Shown in pieces: positions 1-7,625 of a stretch of DNA of 26,286 nucleotides (position 1 is its first letter; every line of letters begins with the position of its first letter). A program made the translations under genes and the position numbers. The notes beneath the pieces are model-generated. The model was not told the DNA's origin. It searched no databases and saw only the letters and a list, made by a program, of their open reading frames with translations. Source of the DNA: CAYYJM01 sp964471755 (GTDB lineage Bacteria > Planctomycetota > Planctomycetia > Gemmatales > Gemmataceae); the NCBI GenBank assembly GCA_964471755.1, contig CAYYJM010000060.1:1-26286 (forward strand), given 5' to 3'.

Positions 1-1
1 G

Positions 2-967
2 GACGGCTACGCGTGGTGGGTTCCCGGCCTGGTTCTCTTCTCGATGTACTTGCTCGGCCTGGTCGTCGCTCCGGTGGTGGCGTGGATTCTCAAGGGCACG
101 CTGCTCCGCGGCGAGACGCCGCTCTTCGTCATGGAGATGCCGCTCTACAAGTGGCCCTCTCTGCGTACCGTGGTCTGGCGGATGCTCGACTCGGCCGGGG
201 CGTTCCTGAAACGGGCCGGCACCCTGATCCTGGCGACGATGATTGTCGTCTGGGCGCTGCTCTATTTCCCGCGTGGAGCCGGTTCGTCGCCGGCCGCCCT
301 GGAAGCGACGACCGCCGCCTCGGCCGTCCTGGCCACGCCGCGTGAGGGCGAGGCGGAGGAGAACCGTCAGAGCCATATCGGCCAGGTCGAATCGGTGCGC
401 GCTCGCCTGCTTGCCGGCGAGGCGAACTACAACGATGTCGTCAACGTGCTGGCCGGCGTGGCCGCCTTCGGTGAGGAGCAGAAGGACGAGGCGAACGTCG
501 AGCGACTTCAGGACGAAATCCTCCGGGTGCAGGGTGAGTGGAAGCGGCAGAGCTGGCTGGGTCGAGCCGGCCACGCCATCGAGCCGGTGGTGGTTCCGCT
601 CGGCTGGGACTGGCGGATCGGCACCGCCGCTCTTGCGAGCTTCCCGGCTCGTGAGGTGGTCGTCGGCACACTGGCGATCCTGTTCGACGCCCCTGAGGAG
701 AAAGACGCCGATCCGGGCGAGACGCGCCTGGCCAACCAGATGCGCGGAGCCCGCTGGGAGGGCAGCGACCGACCGCTGTTCAACGTGCCGGTCGCCCTGT
801 CGCTGATGGTCTTCTTCGCCCTGTGTGCCCAGTGTGTCTCGACGCTGGCGATCATTCGACGCGAGACGGGCTCGACCGGATGGGCCGTGTTCACGTTCGT
901 CTACATGACGGTGCTGGCCTACATCGGGGCGCTGGTCGTCTACCAGATCGGCAGCCGGCTACTGTGA
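2..967 (+). CDS. feoB: Ferrous iron transport protein B (FeoB), C-terminal part, 5' truncated by window edge
   Basis: FeoB is the inner-membrane Fe(II) permease. Only the membrane-domain half is present; the GTPase domain would lie upstream of the window. The frame is open from base 2, ahead of the first ATG at 44, so no internal start is chosen. Family landmarks are visible: the TPLFVMEMPLYKWPSLR stretch, FLKRAGTLILA, a linker rich in charged residues (about residues 100-175), then the Gate-type segments GWDWRIGTAALASFPAREVVVGTLA and CAQCVSTLAIIRRETGS with its paired cysteines. It ends in a hydrophobic segment at YIGALVVYQIG. The next two genes follow within 9 bp and then overlap, so this is probably one iron-uptake operon. 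The identification is secure from these motifs; regulation cannot be seen because the promoter is outside the window. Confidence 0.93.
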   Translation, partial: DGYAWWVPGLVLFSMYLLGLVVAPVVAWILKGTLLRGETPLFVMEMPLYKWPSLRTVVWRMLDSAGAFLKRAGTLILATMIVVWALLYFPRGAGSSPAALEATTAASAVLATPREGEAEENRQSHIGQVESVRARLLAGEANYNDVVNVLAGVAAFGEEQKDEANVERLQDEILRVQGEWKRQSWLGRAGHAIEPVVVPLGWDWRIGTAALASFPAREVVVGTLAILFDAPEEKDADPGETRLANQMRGARWEGSDRPLFNVPVALSLMVFFALCAQCVSTLAIIRRETGSTGWAVFTFVYMTVLAYIGALVVYQIGSRLL

Positions 968-975
968 GGTGCCTC

Positions 976-1185
976 ATGGACCTGCAACTGATCGTCACTC
1001 TGGCTCTCACCCTCTTGGCGACTTCGTACCTTATCTGGAGTGTGATCCGTCCCTTTGTGGGGCGGAAGAAGTCCAGCTGCGGCGGGTGCGGGTCGTGTGC
1101 TTCGGCCCGGAAACCGACCGAGGGCTCGACGACGTTCGTGCCGGTCGAGGGGCTAACCGTGCGCTCCTCGCGTTCGGGAGGGTGA
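976..1185 (+). CDS. FeoB-associated Cys-rich membrane protein
   Basis: This is a 69-residue protein: one N-terminal transmembrane segment (about residues 3-25, LIVTLALTLLATSYLIWSVI), then a basic stretch and the cysteine cluster SCGGCGSC (about residues 34-41), then a polar tail. A single membrane anchor followed by a short CxxCxxC-type cluster directly after feoB is the pattern of the FeoB-associated Cys-rich family (related in role to FeoC), thought to assist or sense Fe(II) during uptake. The ATG at 976 lies 8 bp after the feoB stop. An upstream in-frame start at 823 would sit inside feoB and is rejected. The stop codon overlaps the GTG of the next gene. The role is inferred from family and position. 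Confidence 0.8.
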   Translation: MDLQLIVTLALTLLATSYLIWSVIRPFVGRKKSSCGGCGSCASARKPTEGSTTFVPVEGLTVRSSRSGG

Positions 1186-1934
1186 CCGAGGTGATCTCCT
1201 TTTCGCTGTTCTGGTTCGCCATCCCCCTGGCCATTCTGGGAGCCATCGCCCTGCGCGTGACCGTGGGGCTCTACCGGATGTTCGTGCCATCGGTCGCCCT
1301 GGTCCCGGAACGTCGGCCCCGGCCGGAGCCACGACCGGAGGTGGTTGCGGTGACTGGCGAGAGCGGTGCCGACATCACGGATCGGCCGGCTCTCCGTGAG
1401 GAGCGCTTCAGCCACGAACCGCTCGCCGGAGCCGCCTCGGTGGAGGCCGACGGGGAAACCGAATCGGGGCCGATGACCGTGCCGGCCTTCAAGATGGCCT
1501 TCGCCGCCCTGGCGATCGTCTTCTTCGGCACCGCCTTTCTGACCGCGTTCTCGCGTCTGTTCCTCATGGCGATCGTCTTCATCCTGCAAGGCAAGGGGAT
1601 GCTCGGGCCGGGCAGTCCCGACGCGTTGTACCTGGCCGTCGAGGTGGCTCTCCTGCCGACGGGCCTGCTCCTGATGGCCCGGCTTCTCCAGGATCTGCTG
1701 CCGACGACGTTCGTCAACGGCTGCATTCTCGTGGCCTGGTGGCTGTTCGGCTTCGTGGCGTATCTGTTCTTCCTGGGGCTGGCGTGGTGGGCGATTACCG
1801 CGTTCTGTGGCTGGGGCTTCAAGCTGCTCCAGCCTTCGGCCTCGACGGCGTTGCTGCTGATTTGCCCGGTCTTCGTCCGGGTGTTTTTCGCTCTTGATTT
1901 TCCTGGCCGACGGGGTATGATCACCTCCCGTTAG
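1182..1934 (+). CDS. Multi-pass membrane protein of unknown function, third gene of the feo operon
   Basis: This protein of about 250 residues matches no family I recognise. It has one N-terminal transmembrane helix (FSLFWFAIPLAILGAIALRV). A soluble, Pro/Arg/Glu-rich segment follows (about residues 37-100). Four or so further hydrophobic helices come after that (FKMAFAALAIVFFGTAFL; YLAVEVALLPTGLLLMARLL; CILVAWWLFGFVAYLFFLGLAWW; LLLICPVFVRVFFAL). The GTG at 1182 overlaps the preceding TGA (GTGA), the usual sign of translational coupling; a second GTG at 1191 is an alternative start. Its place directly behind feoB and the Cys-rich partner suggests a role in iron uptake or membrane homeostasis, but that is context only. 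A terminator follows the stop codon. Confidence 0.7.
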   Translation: MTEVISFSLFWFAIPLAILGAIALRVTVGLYRMFVPSVALVPERRPRPEPRPEVVAVTGESGADITDRPALREERFSHEPLAGAASVEADGETESGPMTVPAFKMAFAALAIVFFGTAFLTAFSRLFLMAIVFILQGKGMLGPGSPDALYLAVEVALLPTGLLLMARLLQDLLPTTFVNGCILVAWWLFGFVAYLFFLGLAWWAITAFCGWGFKLLQPSASTALLLICPVFVRVFFALDFPGRRGMITSR

Positions 1935-1956
1935 TTCGGCCTCTTCTCTGTTCCGG

Positions 1957-1997
1957 CCCCGCTGCTCGATGGTTTGCCATCGTCAGCGGGGTTTTTT
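1957..1997 (+). terminator. Rho-independent terminator of the feo operon
   Basis: The inverted repeat CCCCGCTG / CAGCGGGG encloses a second small stem, GATGG-TTTG-CCATC, and is followed by six T residues. It starts 22 bases after the stop of the membrane protein gene. The T run is on the plus strand only. The convergent sugar-permease gene ends just beyond it at 2003, so the hairpin may also slow transcription from the other side. Confidence 0.85.
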
Positions 1998-2002
1998 CGT
2001 GG

Positions 2003-3112
2003 CTACTCCCGCTTCCGCTGCAGTTGGCCCAGGGCGGTGCTGCCGATGATGACCAGACCGACGAGCAGGAAGCGGACCTCGACCGGCACGCCCAGGAAGC
2101 GCACGCCGTTGTTCAGCACGCCGACGATCAGCACGCCCAGGAGTGTCCCGCCGACGCCGCCCCGACCGCCGTTCAGGCTCGCGCCGCCGATGACCACTGC
2201 GGCGATCACGTCCAGGGCCAGATCCTGACTGCTGCTCGGAGTGCCGCCGATCTGCACGAAGTTGAGCAGGCCCGCCCAGGCGGTCAGCACGCCGGCGATG
2301 GCGTAGAGGATCAGCCGGGCTCGNNNNNNNNNNGGTGTGCGGGGCTTCTCCCGGTAGCGCTGCAGGTGCGCCCGGGCGGTGCGGCCGCTGGCGATGGGGC
2401 CGAGGAGCAGGCGGCGGCGCTCGACCGGCACGCCACAGACGCGGGCCGTCGCCTCGCTCGAACCGATGGCGTAGCACCAGCGGCCCAGGATGTGGTAGCG
2501 CAGCATCAGTGCGATCAGACCGGCGAGGATCAGAAAACTCCAGAAGGCGACCGAGAAGAGGATCGGCGACTCGGGCTGGTACAGCAACCGGAGCCAGGTC
2601 GGCTTGTCGCCGGGAAAGTCGATGTCCTTCTTGTCGGAGAGATAGTACGCCAGGCCTCGGGCGACGCCCATCAGACCGAGCGTCGTGATGAACGGCGTCA
2701 CCTGGAGTCGGGTGATGATGAGGCCGGCCAGCGCTCCGGCGAGGGCCCCCGTCAGCAGACCGACGCCCGTGGCCGCCAGGATCGGCAACACCCCTGCGGC
2801 GTCGGCCGGGTAGACGGCCCGGTAAGTGAGCATGGCGACGACGGTCGTCAACGCCGCCACCGAGCCGACGGACAGGTCGATGCCACCCGTCAGGATGATG
2901 AGCAGAGCGCCAAGGGCGACCGTGCCCGGAACGGCGACGTCCTGGGCGATCACCTGGAGGTTCGGCAGGTCGAGAAAGCGTGCCAGGCCGTGCGGCCCTT
3001 CGCGCAGGTAGATCAACAGACAGAGGGCGATCAGCACGATCAGGAAGCTGAGGACCGGGCCGCCGAGCCAGCTCGGCCAGGGCCGTGAGGCCGGGATCGA
3101 TTCGTCGCTCAT
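2003..3112 (-). CDS. Sugar ABC transporter permease (RbsC-like), interrupted by an assembly gap
   Basis: This is the membrane subunit of a ribose-type (CUT2) ABC importer. About ten hydrophobic segments are visible. Family motifs include the GTVALGALLIILTGGIDLSVGS segment, TTLGLMGVARGLAYYLS, YAIGSSEATARVCGVPV (the EAA-like cytoplasmic loop) and VVIGGASLNGGRGGVGGTLLG near the C-terminus. The ATG at 3112 overlaps the ATPase stop codon (ATGA), which fixes the start. Ten N at 2324-2333 fall within the gene. On the coding strand, family-like sequence stops at VERRRLLL. It resumes at RLILYAIAGVLTAWAG after about 22 residues that do not look like a permease. That patch and the gap are probably assembly error rather than biology. 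The rest of the reading frame is normal. Confidence 0.88.
   Translation of the reverse strand: MSDESIPASRPWPSWLGGPVLSFLIVLIALCLLIYLREGPHGLARFLDLPNLQVIAQDVAVPGTVALGALLIILTGGIDLSVGSVAALTTVVAMLTYRAVYPADAAGVLPILAATGVGLLTGALAGALAGLIITRLQVTPFITTLGLMGVARGLAYYLSDKKDIDFPGDKPTWLRLLYQPESPILFSVAFWSFLILAGLIALMLRYHILGRWCYAIGSSEATARVCGVPVERRRLLLGPIASGRTARAHLQRYREKPRTXXXXRARLILYAIAGVLTAWAGLLNFVQIGGTPSSSQDLALDVIAAVVIGGASLNGGRGGVGGTLLGVLIVGVLNNGVRFLGVPVEVRFLLVGLVIIGSTALGQLQRKRE
2324..2333. other. Assembly gap (10 N) inside the permease gene
   Basis: There are exactly ten N, which usually marks a gap of unknown length. The bases just after it on the plus strand (about 2334-2400) translate, on the minus strand, into sequence unlike the permease family. 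The contig end is therefore likely wrong as well as incomplete. Confidence 0.95.
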
Positions 3113-4632
3113 GCTTCCCTCTCTCTGCTTGCTGGCTGCACGGGGCCGGTCGCGTGGGCCAGCACCTCCTCGGCGGTCCAGTCGGCCACGTCGCGAACCG
3201 GACTCAGTCGGCCGCGAGCCATCACCGCGAGCCGATCGCAGACGCCGAACAACTCCGGCAGGTAGCTGCTGACCAGGAGGACCGCCTTGCCCTGGGCGGC
3301 CAGTTCACCGATCAGGCGGTAGATCTCGGCCTTGCTGCCGACATCGACGCCGCGCGTCGGTTCGTCGAGCAGCAGCACGTCGGCCTGCTGATGCAGGAGG
3401 CGAGCCAGAGCGATCTTCTGCTGATTGCCGCCGGACAGTTCGCCGACGCTCTGGCCCGGATCGCGATGGCGGACGCCGAGCCGGTCGAGCCAGTGTCGAG
3501 TCGCTTCGCGCCGGGCGGCAAGGTCGAGCCAGCCGGCCCGCTCGTACAGGCCGAGTTTGCTCAGGGTCAAGTTGTCCTCCAGGCTCAGATCCAGGGCAAG
3601 ACCCTCCAGCTTGCGATCTTCGCTGAGGAAGCCGACGCCCTCGTCGATCCGGCCGCGCGGCGTGGTGTTCGTTGTCGAGGCCGGAACGGGGACGATGCGG
3701 ACCCGGCCGGCCCGCACCGGGTCGAGGCCGAAGATCGCCCGCAGGAGTTCGGTTCGGCCCGCGCCGATGATGCCAGCCAGGCCGAGAATCTCGCCGCGAT
3801 GCAGCGTCAAGTCGATGCCCTGCGGCAGACGTTCGCCTTCGAGGCCGCGTACTTCCAGGATCGGTTCGCCGATCGTGTGCGGGATGCGCGGATACTGCTC
3901 GTCGAGAGCCCGGCCCACCATGCACTCGACGATCCGCTGCGGCGTGAACTCCGCGAGCGGTCCCGCGGCCACGCTCCGGCCATCGCGCAGGACGGTCAGG
4001 CGGTCGGCGAGCTGCGCGACCTCTTCGAGGAAATGGCTGATGTAGACGATGCTCACGCCGCGTTCGCGCAGCCGACGGATGAGGCCGAACAGGCGACGGG
4101 CGTCCTCCTGTGTCAGCGACGAGGTCGGCTCGTCGAGGATGAGGACGCGGACCTCGACGACGAGGGCCCGGGCGATCTCGACCATCTGACGCGGTCCCGG
4201 TCCCAGGTCGCCGACGCGGGCGTCCGGCCGGATGTCGGCGTGGTCCAGAACGGCCAGTGCCTCCGCGACCCGGCGACGGTTCTCCGCACCGCGCAGGACG
4301 CCCGCTGGTGACAGCGACTCGGCACCGAGCAGGACGTTCGCCTCGACGGTCAGATCGGGGCAGAGCATCAGCTCTTGATAGATCATGCCAACGCCGAGGC
4401 GGCGCGCGTCGGCCGGATGGCGGGGAGCGTACGGGACGCCGTCCAGCGTGATCGTGCCGGCGTCGGCCGTAAGGGCTCCGCTAAGGATCTTCATCAGCGT
4501 GGACTTGCCCGCGCCGTTCTCGCCGACGAGGGCATGGACCTCGCCGGGCTCGACGGTCAGGTCCACGCCAGCCAGGGCGATCGTGGGACCGAATCGCTTG
4601 CGGACATCGCGCATCACCAGACGAGGAGGCAT
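3109..4632 (-). CDS. Sugar ABC transporter ATP-binding protein, double ATPase (RbsA/MglA-like)
   Basis: This 507-residue protein has the two fused ATPase domains typical of CUT2 sugar importers and is of normal length. The first domain has Walker A GENGAGKST (residues 37-45), a Q-loop at MIYQEL, a degenerate signature LGPGPRQMVEIARAL and Walker B VLILDEPTSSL. The second domain has lost Walker A, as is usual in this family. It keeps the signature ELSGGNQQKIALARLL and Walker B VLLLDEPTRGVDVGSKAEI. It energises uptake together with the permease that overlaps it by 4 bp. The binding-protein gene ends 7 bp upstream, so the three form one operon. The substrate cannot be read from sequence; ribose, galactose, xylose or autoinducer-2-like sugars are possible. 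Confidence 0.93.
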   Translation of the reverse strand: MPPRLVMRDVRKRFGPTIALAGVDLTVEPGEVHALVGENGAGKSTLMKILSGALTADAGTITLDGVPYAPRHPADARRLGVGMIYQELMLCPDLTVEANVLLGAESLSPAGVLRGAENRRRVAEALAVLDHADIRPDARVGDLGPGPRQMVEIARALVVEVRVLILDEPTSSLTQEDARRLFGLIRRLRERGVSIVYISHFLEEVAQLADRLTVLRDGRSVAAGPLAEFTPQRIVECMVGRALDEQYPRIPHTIGEPILEVRGLEGERLPQGIDLTLHRGEILGLAGIIGAGRTELLRAIFGLDPVRAGRVRIVPVPASTTNTTPRGRIDEGVGFLSEDRKLEGLALDLSLEDNLTLSKLGLYERAGWLDLAARREATRHWLDRLGVRHRDPGQSVGELSGGNQQKIALARLLHQQADVLLLDEPTRGVDVGSKAEIYRLIGELAAQGKAVLLVSSYLPELFGVCDRLAVMARGRLSPVRDVADWTAEEVLAHATGPVQPASREREA

Positions 4633-4639
4633 GGCACGC

Positions 4640-5698
4640 TCACTTCAACTTTGGCGTGGCGATGGTCCGCTTCGTCTGGAGTTCCGGCCGGAACAATTCC
4701 TGCGTCTTCGGCTCATCGACGTTCTCGCGGGTGACCAGATACTCACCGGTGCTGAGGTATTTCTCCGGATCGGCGAGGGGCTTGCCTTCCAGGTGCTGCA
4801 CCAGGACCCAGACGGCGAGGTAGCCCATGCGGTAAGGGTCCTGAACGATCAGGCCGTCCACGTCGCCGGCCTTGAGGGCCGACAGCAGCGGCTCGCTGGA
4901 GTCGAACCCGACGAGGGCGATCTTGCCGTTGAGGTTCAGGCTGCGGAGAGCCTCGACGACGCCGCTGGCCGACGACTCGTTCGGAGCGAAGATGCCGTCG
5001 ATCTGCTCGCCCTTGTCGGCAAGGAAGGGCCGGGCGTTCTGCAAGGCGGTGTCCTTGGTCGCTCCGAGTTCGATGTCCTTGCTCACCCAGGTGATGGCCG
5101 GCTCGCCCTTCATCTTCCGCTCGGCGTTCGCCGCGTCGATCACCTGGAGGAAGCCCTCCTCGCGTTGCTCGGTCGATTCGGAGCCGGTCACGTAGCGGAA
5201 GAGGACGATGCGCGGTGCCTTGACGCCCTTGTCGGCAAGCACCTTCAGGAGCCGCTGGGCCGCCATCTTGCCGCCGTTGAAGTTGTCCGTGGCGACGTAC
5301 TTGACGAACAGCTCCTCGTTCTCCAGGCCGGAGTCGATGATGACGACGGGAATCTTCTGCTCGCCGGCCCGCTGGACGGCCTCGACCATGTTCTTGCGAT
5401 GCTGCGGAGCCAGGACGATGCCGTTGACGCGTCGGCCGACGGCCTGGTTGACGATGTCGATCTGCGGCTTGGCCTCGTCCTCGCGGTGCGGCCCCTCAAA
5501 CAGGACGCGGACGGCGATCCCCTGGGCGGACAGGTCGGCGGCGGCCCGTTCGGCTCCGCGATGGATCGACTGCCAGAACTCATGGGTCAGGCCCTTGGGG
5601 ATGACCATGATGTCGTACCGTTTGCCGCCACCGCCACCGCAGCCGGTCAGGAGGAGAGAAAGGCCGACGAGCCAGGCCAGGAAGGTATCGCGTGACAT
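4640..5698 (-). CDS. Sugar ABC transporter substrate-binding lipoprotein (RbsB-like)
   Basis: This 352-residue protein begins with a lipoprotein signal: a hydrophobic core and the lipobox LLTG|C with the modified cysteine at residue 20, followed by a glycine run. The mature part has the periplasmic binding protein fold of the ribose family (peripla_BP_4): KGLTHEFWQSIHRGAERAA, VNGIVLAPQ, IPVVIIDSGL, YVATDNFNGGKMAAQ, DGIFAPNESSASGVVEAL, and GKIALVGFDSSEPLLSALKAG. The start at 5698 is preferred over an in-frame ATG at 5755 because it places the signal sequence at the very N-terminus. It is the first gene of the minus-strand transporter operon. The ligand specificity is unknown. Confidence 0.9.
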   Translation of the reverse strand: MSRDTFLAWLVGLSLLLTGCGGGGGKRYDIMVIPKGLTHEFWQSIHRGAERAAADLSAQGIAVRVLFEGPHREDEAKPQIDIVNQAVGRRVNGIVLAPQHRKNMVEAVQRAGEQKIPVVIIDSGLENEELFVKYVATDNFNGGKMAAQRLLKVLADKGVKAPRIVLFRYVTGSESTEQREEGFLQVIDAANAERKMKGEPAITWVSKDIELGATKDTALQNARPFLADKGEQIDGIFAPNESSASGVVEALRSLNLNGKIALVGFDSSEPLLSALKAGDVDGLIVQDPYRMGYLAVWVLVQHLEGKPLADPEKYLSTGEYLVTRENVDEPKTQELFRPELQTKRTIATPKLK

Positions 5699-5739
5699 GA
5701 GGAGATCCCCGGGAGAGAAAGCGGTTCGCGTGAGGCTGT

Positions 5740-5768
5740 AGGGTAGTTGCGCCACGGCGAGCGGTCAA
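5740..5768 (-). promoter_or_regulatory. Candidate sigma-70-type promoter of the sugar ABC operon
   Basis: On the minus strand TTGACC (5768-5763) is followed after 17 bases by TACCCT (5745-5740). The -35 box is a five-of-six match, the -10 box only three of six. It would give a leader of roughly 35 bases before the lipoprotein start. No operator was recognised. Confidence 0.35.
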
Positions 5769-5836
5769 GGAGGCCGATGGACCGGACGGTGAGAATCGGG
5801 TAGACTGGACGTGGTATCAGTATGCGAGGGACACCC

Positions 5837-6052
5837 ATGTCACAGATGGTGATTGACACTCAGTTGAGCGAGAAGCTGCGTGCCCTGGCCGCCCCGGTCG
5901 AATTCGTCGATGAGTCGGGGCGAGTCCTGGGTCGCTATGTTCCGGTGTCGGCCGGGCCACGGATCAGCGAGGAGGAACTGGCCCGACGACGACAGGAGCC
6001 GGGTGGTCGGACGCTGGCCGAAATCATGGCCGACCTGGAGCATCACGCGTGA
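5837..6052 (+). CDS. Type II antitoxin, planctomycete family
   Basis: This 71-residue protein has the layout seen in many planctomycete antitoxins. A short N-terminal DNA-binding/strand region (VIDTQLSEKLRAL) is followed by the DESGRVLGRYVPV segment, an EEELARRRQ helix, and a terminal GGRTLAEIMADLE motif likely to contact the toxin. The ATG at 5837 is chosen over the one at 5822 because GAGGG sits six bases before it. The stop codon overlaps the GTG of the toxin gene, the usual coupling for such pairs. It is expected to neutralise the downstream toxin and repress the pair; the assignment rests on remembered family features and the neighbour. Confidence 0.75.
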   Translation: MSQMVIDTQLSEKLRALAAPVEFVDESGRVLGRYVPVSAGPRISEEELARRRQEPGGRTLAEIMADLEHHA

Positions 6053-6300
6053 AGTACACGGTCGTCTGGATTCCGTCGGCCGAGCAGGACCTGGCGGAAC
6101 TCTGGCTGATAGCGACCGACCGCGCGGCCGTCACTCAGGCGGCCAATGAAATCGATCGGCTCCTGCGGCACGATCCCGAGCAGCAAGGAGAATCCCGCTC
6201 GGACGGCGTTCGCGTCCTTCTGGTCGCCCCGCTCGGCGTTCAGTTCGAGGTGCTGTCCGATGACCGGCTCGTTCGCGTTCTGCACGTCTGGGATTACTGA
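6049..6300 (+). CDS. RelE/ParE-family toxin
   Basis: This 83-residue basic-to-neutral protein has the ParE/RelE superfamily pattern. It has an N-terminal strand (YTVVWIPSAEQDLAELWL), a helix pair with ATDRAAVTQAANEIDRLLRHDP, then GESRSDGVRVLLVAPLGVQFEV and a closing strand LVRVLHVWDY. Family members either cleave ribosome-bound mRNA (RelE) or poison gyrase (ParE); this sequence does not decide which. The GTG start at 6049 overlaps the antitoxin stop by four bases (GTGA). The pair looks complete, with no frameshift. Confidence 0.82.
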   Translation: MKYTVVWIPSAEQDLAELWLIATDRAAVTQAANEIDRLLRHDPEQQGESRSDGVRVLLVAPLGVQFEVLSDDRLVRVLHVWDY

Positions 6301-6555
6301 AGTGACGGAAGACAAGTGGCTTTGACCTCCGCTTTGAGACCCTGCGGAACACGCCGAGACACCCCCCGAACCGCAAGAAGGGCTGGCCGGCTATTCAGAA
6401 GGCTGTCGAGCAGGCTTCCTGGGGTGCGCAGGGCGATCATCATTTGCGTTGAAAGACTCGGGCTGCACCGATGAAGCGATCCTCGGCCACCTCCGCGCGG
6501 GCCGGGGGCCCACATGCGCGACTGTCAGACTGGTCGATCTGCTGCTCGGAACGGG

Positions 6556-7434
6556 TTAACCGGCCGAACCTTTGCCCCCCTGCTCTGCCTGCAATCGGGC
6601 CAGCAGAGCCGCTCGCTGCTCAGCGGTCAGGCTCTGGAGCAGTTCCTCCATCGGCACGCCTTGCAGACGCTGCTCGACCGGCACGCCTTGCAGACGCTGC
6701 TCGACCGGCACGCCTTGCAGACGCTGCTCATCCGACACGTTCTCCAGCACGATCTTGATGACCACGGGATCGCGGCACATTCGCTCCATCGCTTCGCGGA
6801 CGAACTCCTCTTTCGAGAATGCCATCGAAAGCCCCTCCTGTTGATAACGTTCGTAGAGTTGATGCAGGAACGTACTCGTTTCCTGCGACCGTGGCTGATA
6901 GTTTCCCATCACGAAACGGACCTGCGCCTCGTTGGCGCTGAACAGGTGCAGCATCGCGTTCTGAGCCGCCTGTGGAAGCTGGTTGACCACGACCAGACGG
7001 ATCGTTCCGGTGAAGTGCCGTACCTCGTAAACGCCCTCCCGGATCGGCTGCAACGGAAACTCGCTATTCAGACCCCGAGGGAACCGGACGCTCACCGCAT
7101 ACAGTCGGAAGGCCGTCTCCGGTGGCATGGCACCAACGGTCGGCCCCGCCTGCTTGCGGTAGTTGACGTAGTGGCCGACGAACTCATTCAGGGCCCAGCC
7201 GTCGAACGCCTCCTGGTACGATTTGAAGCTGATCAGGTTGTGGTCGGCCAGTTCATCGAAGCCATCCGGCAACGGCACGGAGAGGGCTCCCGGCCCCTTC
7301 CGGATGACGACCACATCGAGAAGCTGCAACTTCATCGACAGGTCCATCTCCATCTCGACCTTGAACGGCTGGCCGTGGAGATAGTCCATCCACGACATTC
7401 CGAACAGGCGGTGCCACTGGCGTTGCTCATCCAT
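6556..7434 (-). CDS. Rpn/PD-(D/E)XK-like hypothetical protein with C-terminal nonapeptide repeats
   Basis: This 292-residue protein opens with a domain resembling Rpn-type putative transposase/nuclease proteins: KLQLLDVVVIRKG, then LADHNLISFKSYQEAFD, then ALNEFVGHYVNYRKQ. The FKSYQE stretch may be the degenerate (D/E)xK part of a nuclease core, but I cannot confirm catalytic residues. The middle holds LYAVSVRFPRGLN and a strand-rich segment. Toward the C-terminus are tandem nonapeptides of the type EQRLQGVPV (three near-identical copies), followed by LTAEQRAALLARLQAEQ. Such proteins occur in many copies in Gemmata-type genomes as I recall them. The function is unknown; a DNA-recombination or mobile-DNA role is only a guess from the fold resemblance. 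Confidence 0.6.
   Translation of the reverse strand: MDEQRQWHRLFGMSWMDYLHGQPFKVEMEMDLSMKLQLLDVVVIRKGPGALSVPLPDGFDELADHNLISFKSYQEAFDGWALNEFVGHYVNYRKQAGPTVGAMPPETAFRLYAVSVRFPRGLNSEFPLQPIREGVYEVRHFTGTIRLVVVNQLPQAAQNAMLHLFSANEAQVRFVMGNYQPRSQETSTFLHQLYERYQQEGLSMAFSKEEFVREAMERMCRDPVVIKIVLENVSDEQRLQGVPVEQRLQGVPVEQRLQGVPMEELLQSLTAEQRAALLARLQAEQGGKGSAG
6652..6732 (-). repeat. 27-bp tandem repeat, three copies, coding for EQRLQGVPV
   Basis: Units at 6652-6678, 6679-6705 and 6706-6732. The first two are identical; the third differs only at its end. The unit is in frame (nine codons), so copy-number changes would leave the protein readable. Confidence 0.9.
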
Positions 7435-7552
7435 GTCGGTCTTCTCGGGAGGTAGCTTCCTTTCCGTATTCTACCCGATCTCCGGCCAGGTGACGACGTA
7501 CGTTGGGAACAGGCACCCGGGCCGAAATCGGGGCCGACCGGGAGATCGGCCC

Positions 7553-7582
7553 TTGCTGCGACCCCCGCACCCGGAGCATAAT
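7553..7582 (+). promoter_or_regulatory. Weak candidate promoter for the secreted protein at 7626
   Basis: TTGCTG (7553-7558), 18 bases, then CATAAT (7577-7582), a five-of-six match to the -10 consensus. It lies in the 191-bp gap between divergent genes and about 45 bases before the GTG start. The -35 box is poor. Confidence 0.3.
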
Positions 7583-7625
7583 AACCACATCGTCCCGGAG
7601 CGGCTGGCCTGGAGGGAGGTGCGCG

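Noticed and set aside
3085..5695. Long plus-strand open frames opposite the sugar ABC operon
   Set aside because: The minus strand shows Walker A/B motifs, a lipobox and operon overlaps. The plus frames are shadows.
6301..6555. Possible transposase remnant between the toxin and the Rpn-like gene
   Set aside because: All six frames were read; no transposase motif, terminal inverted repeat or target duplication could be recognised.
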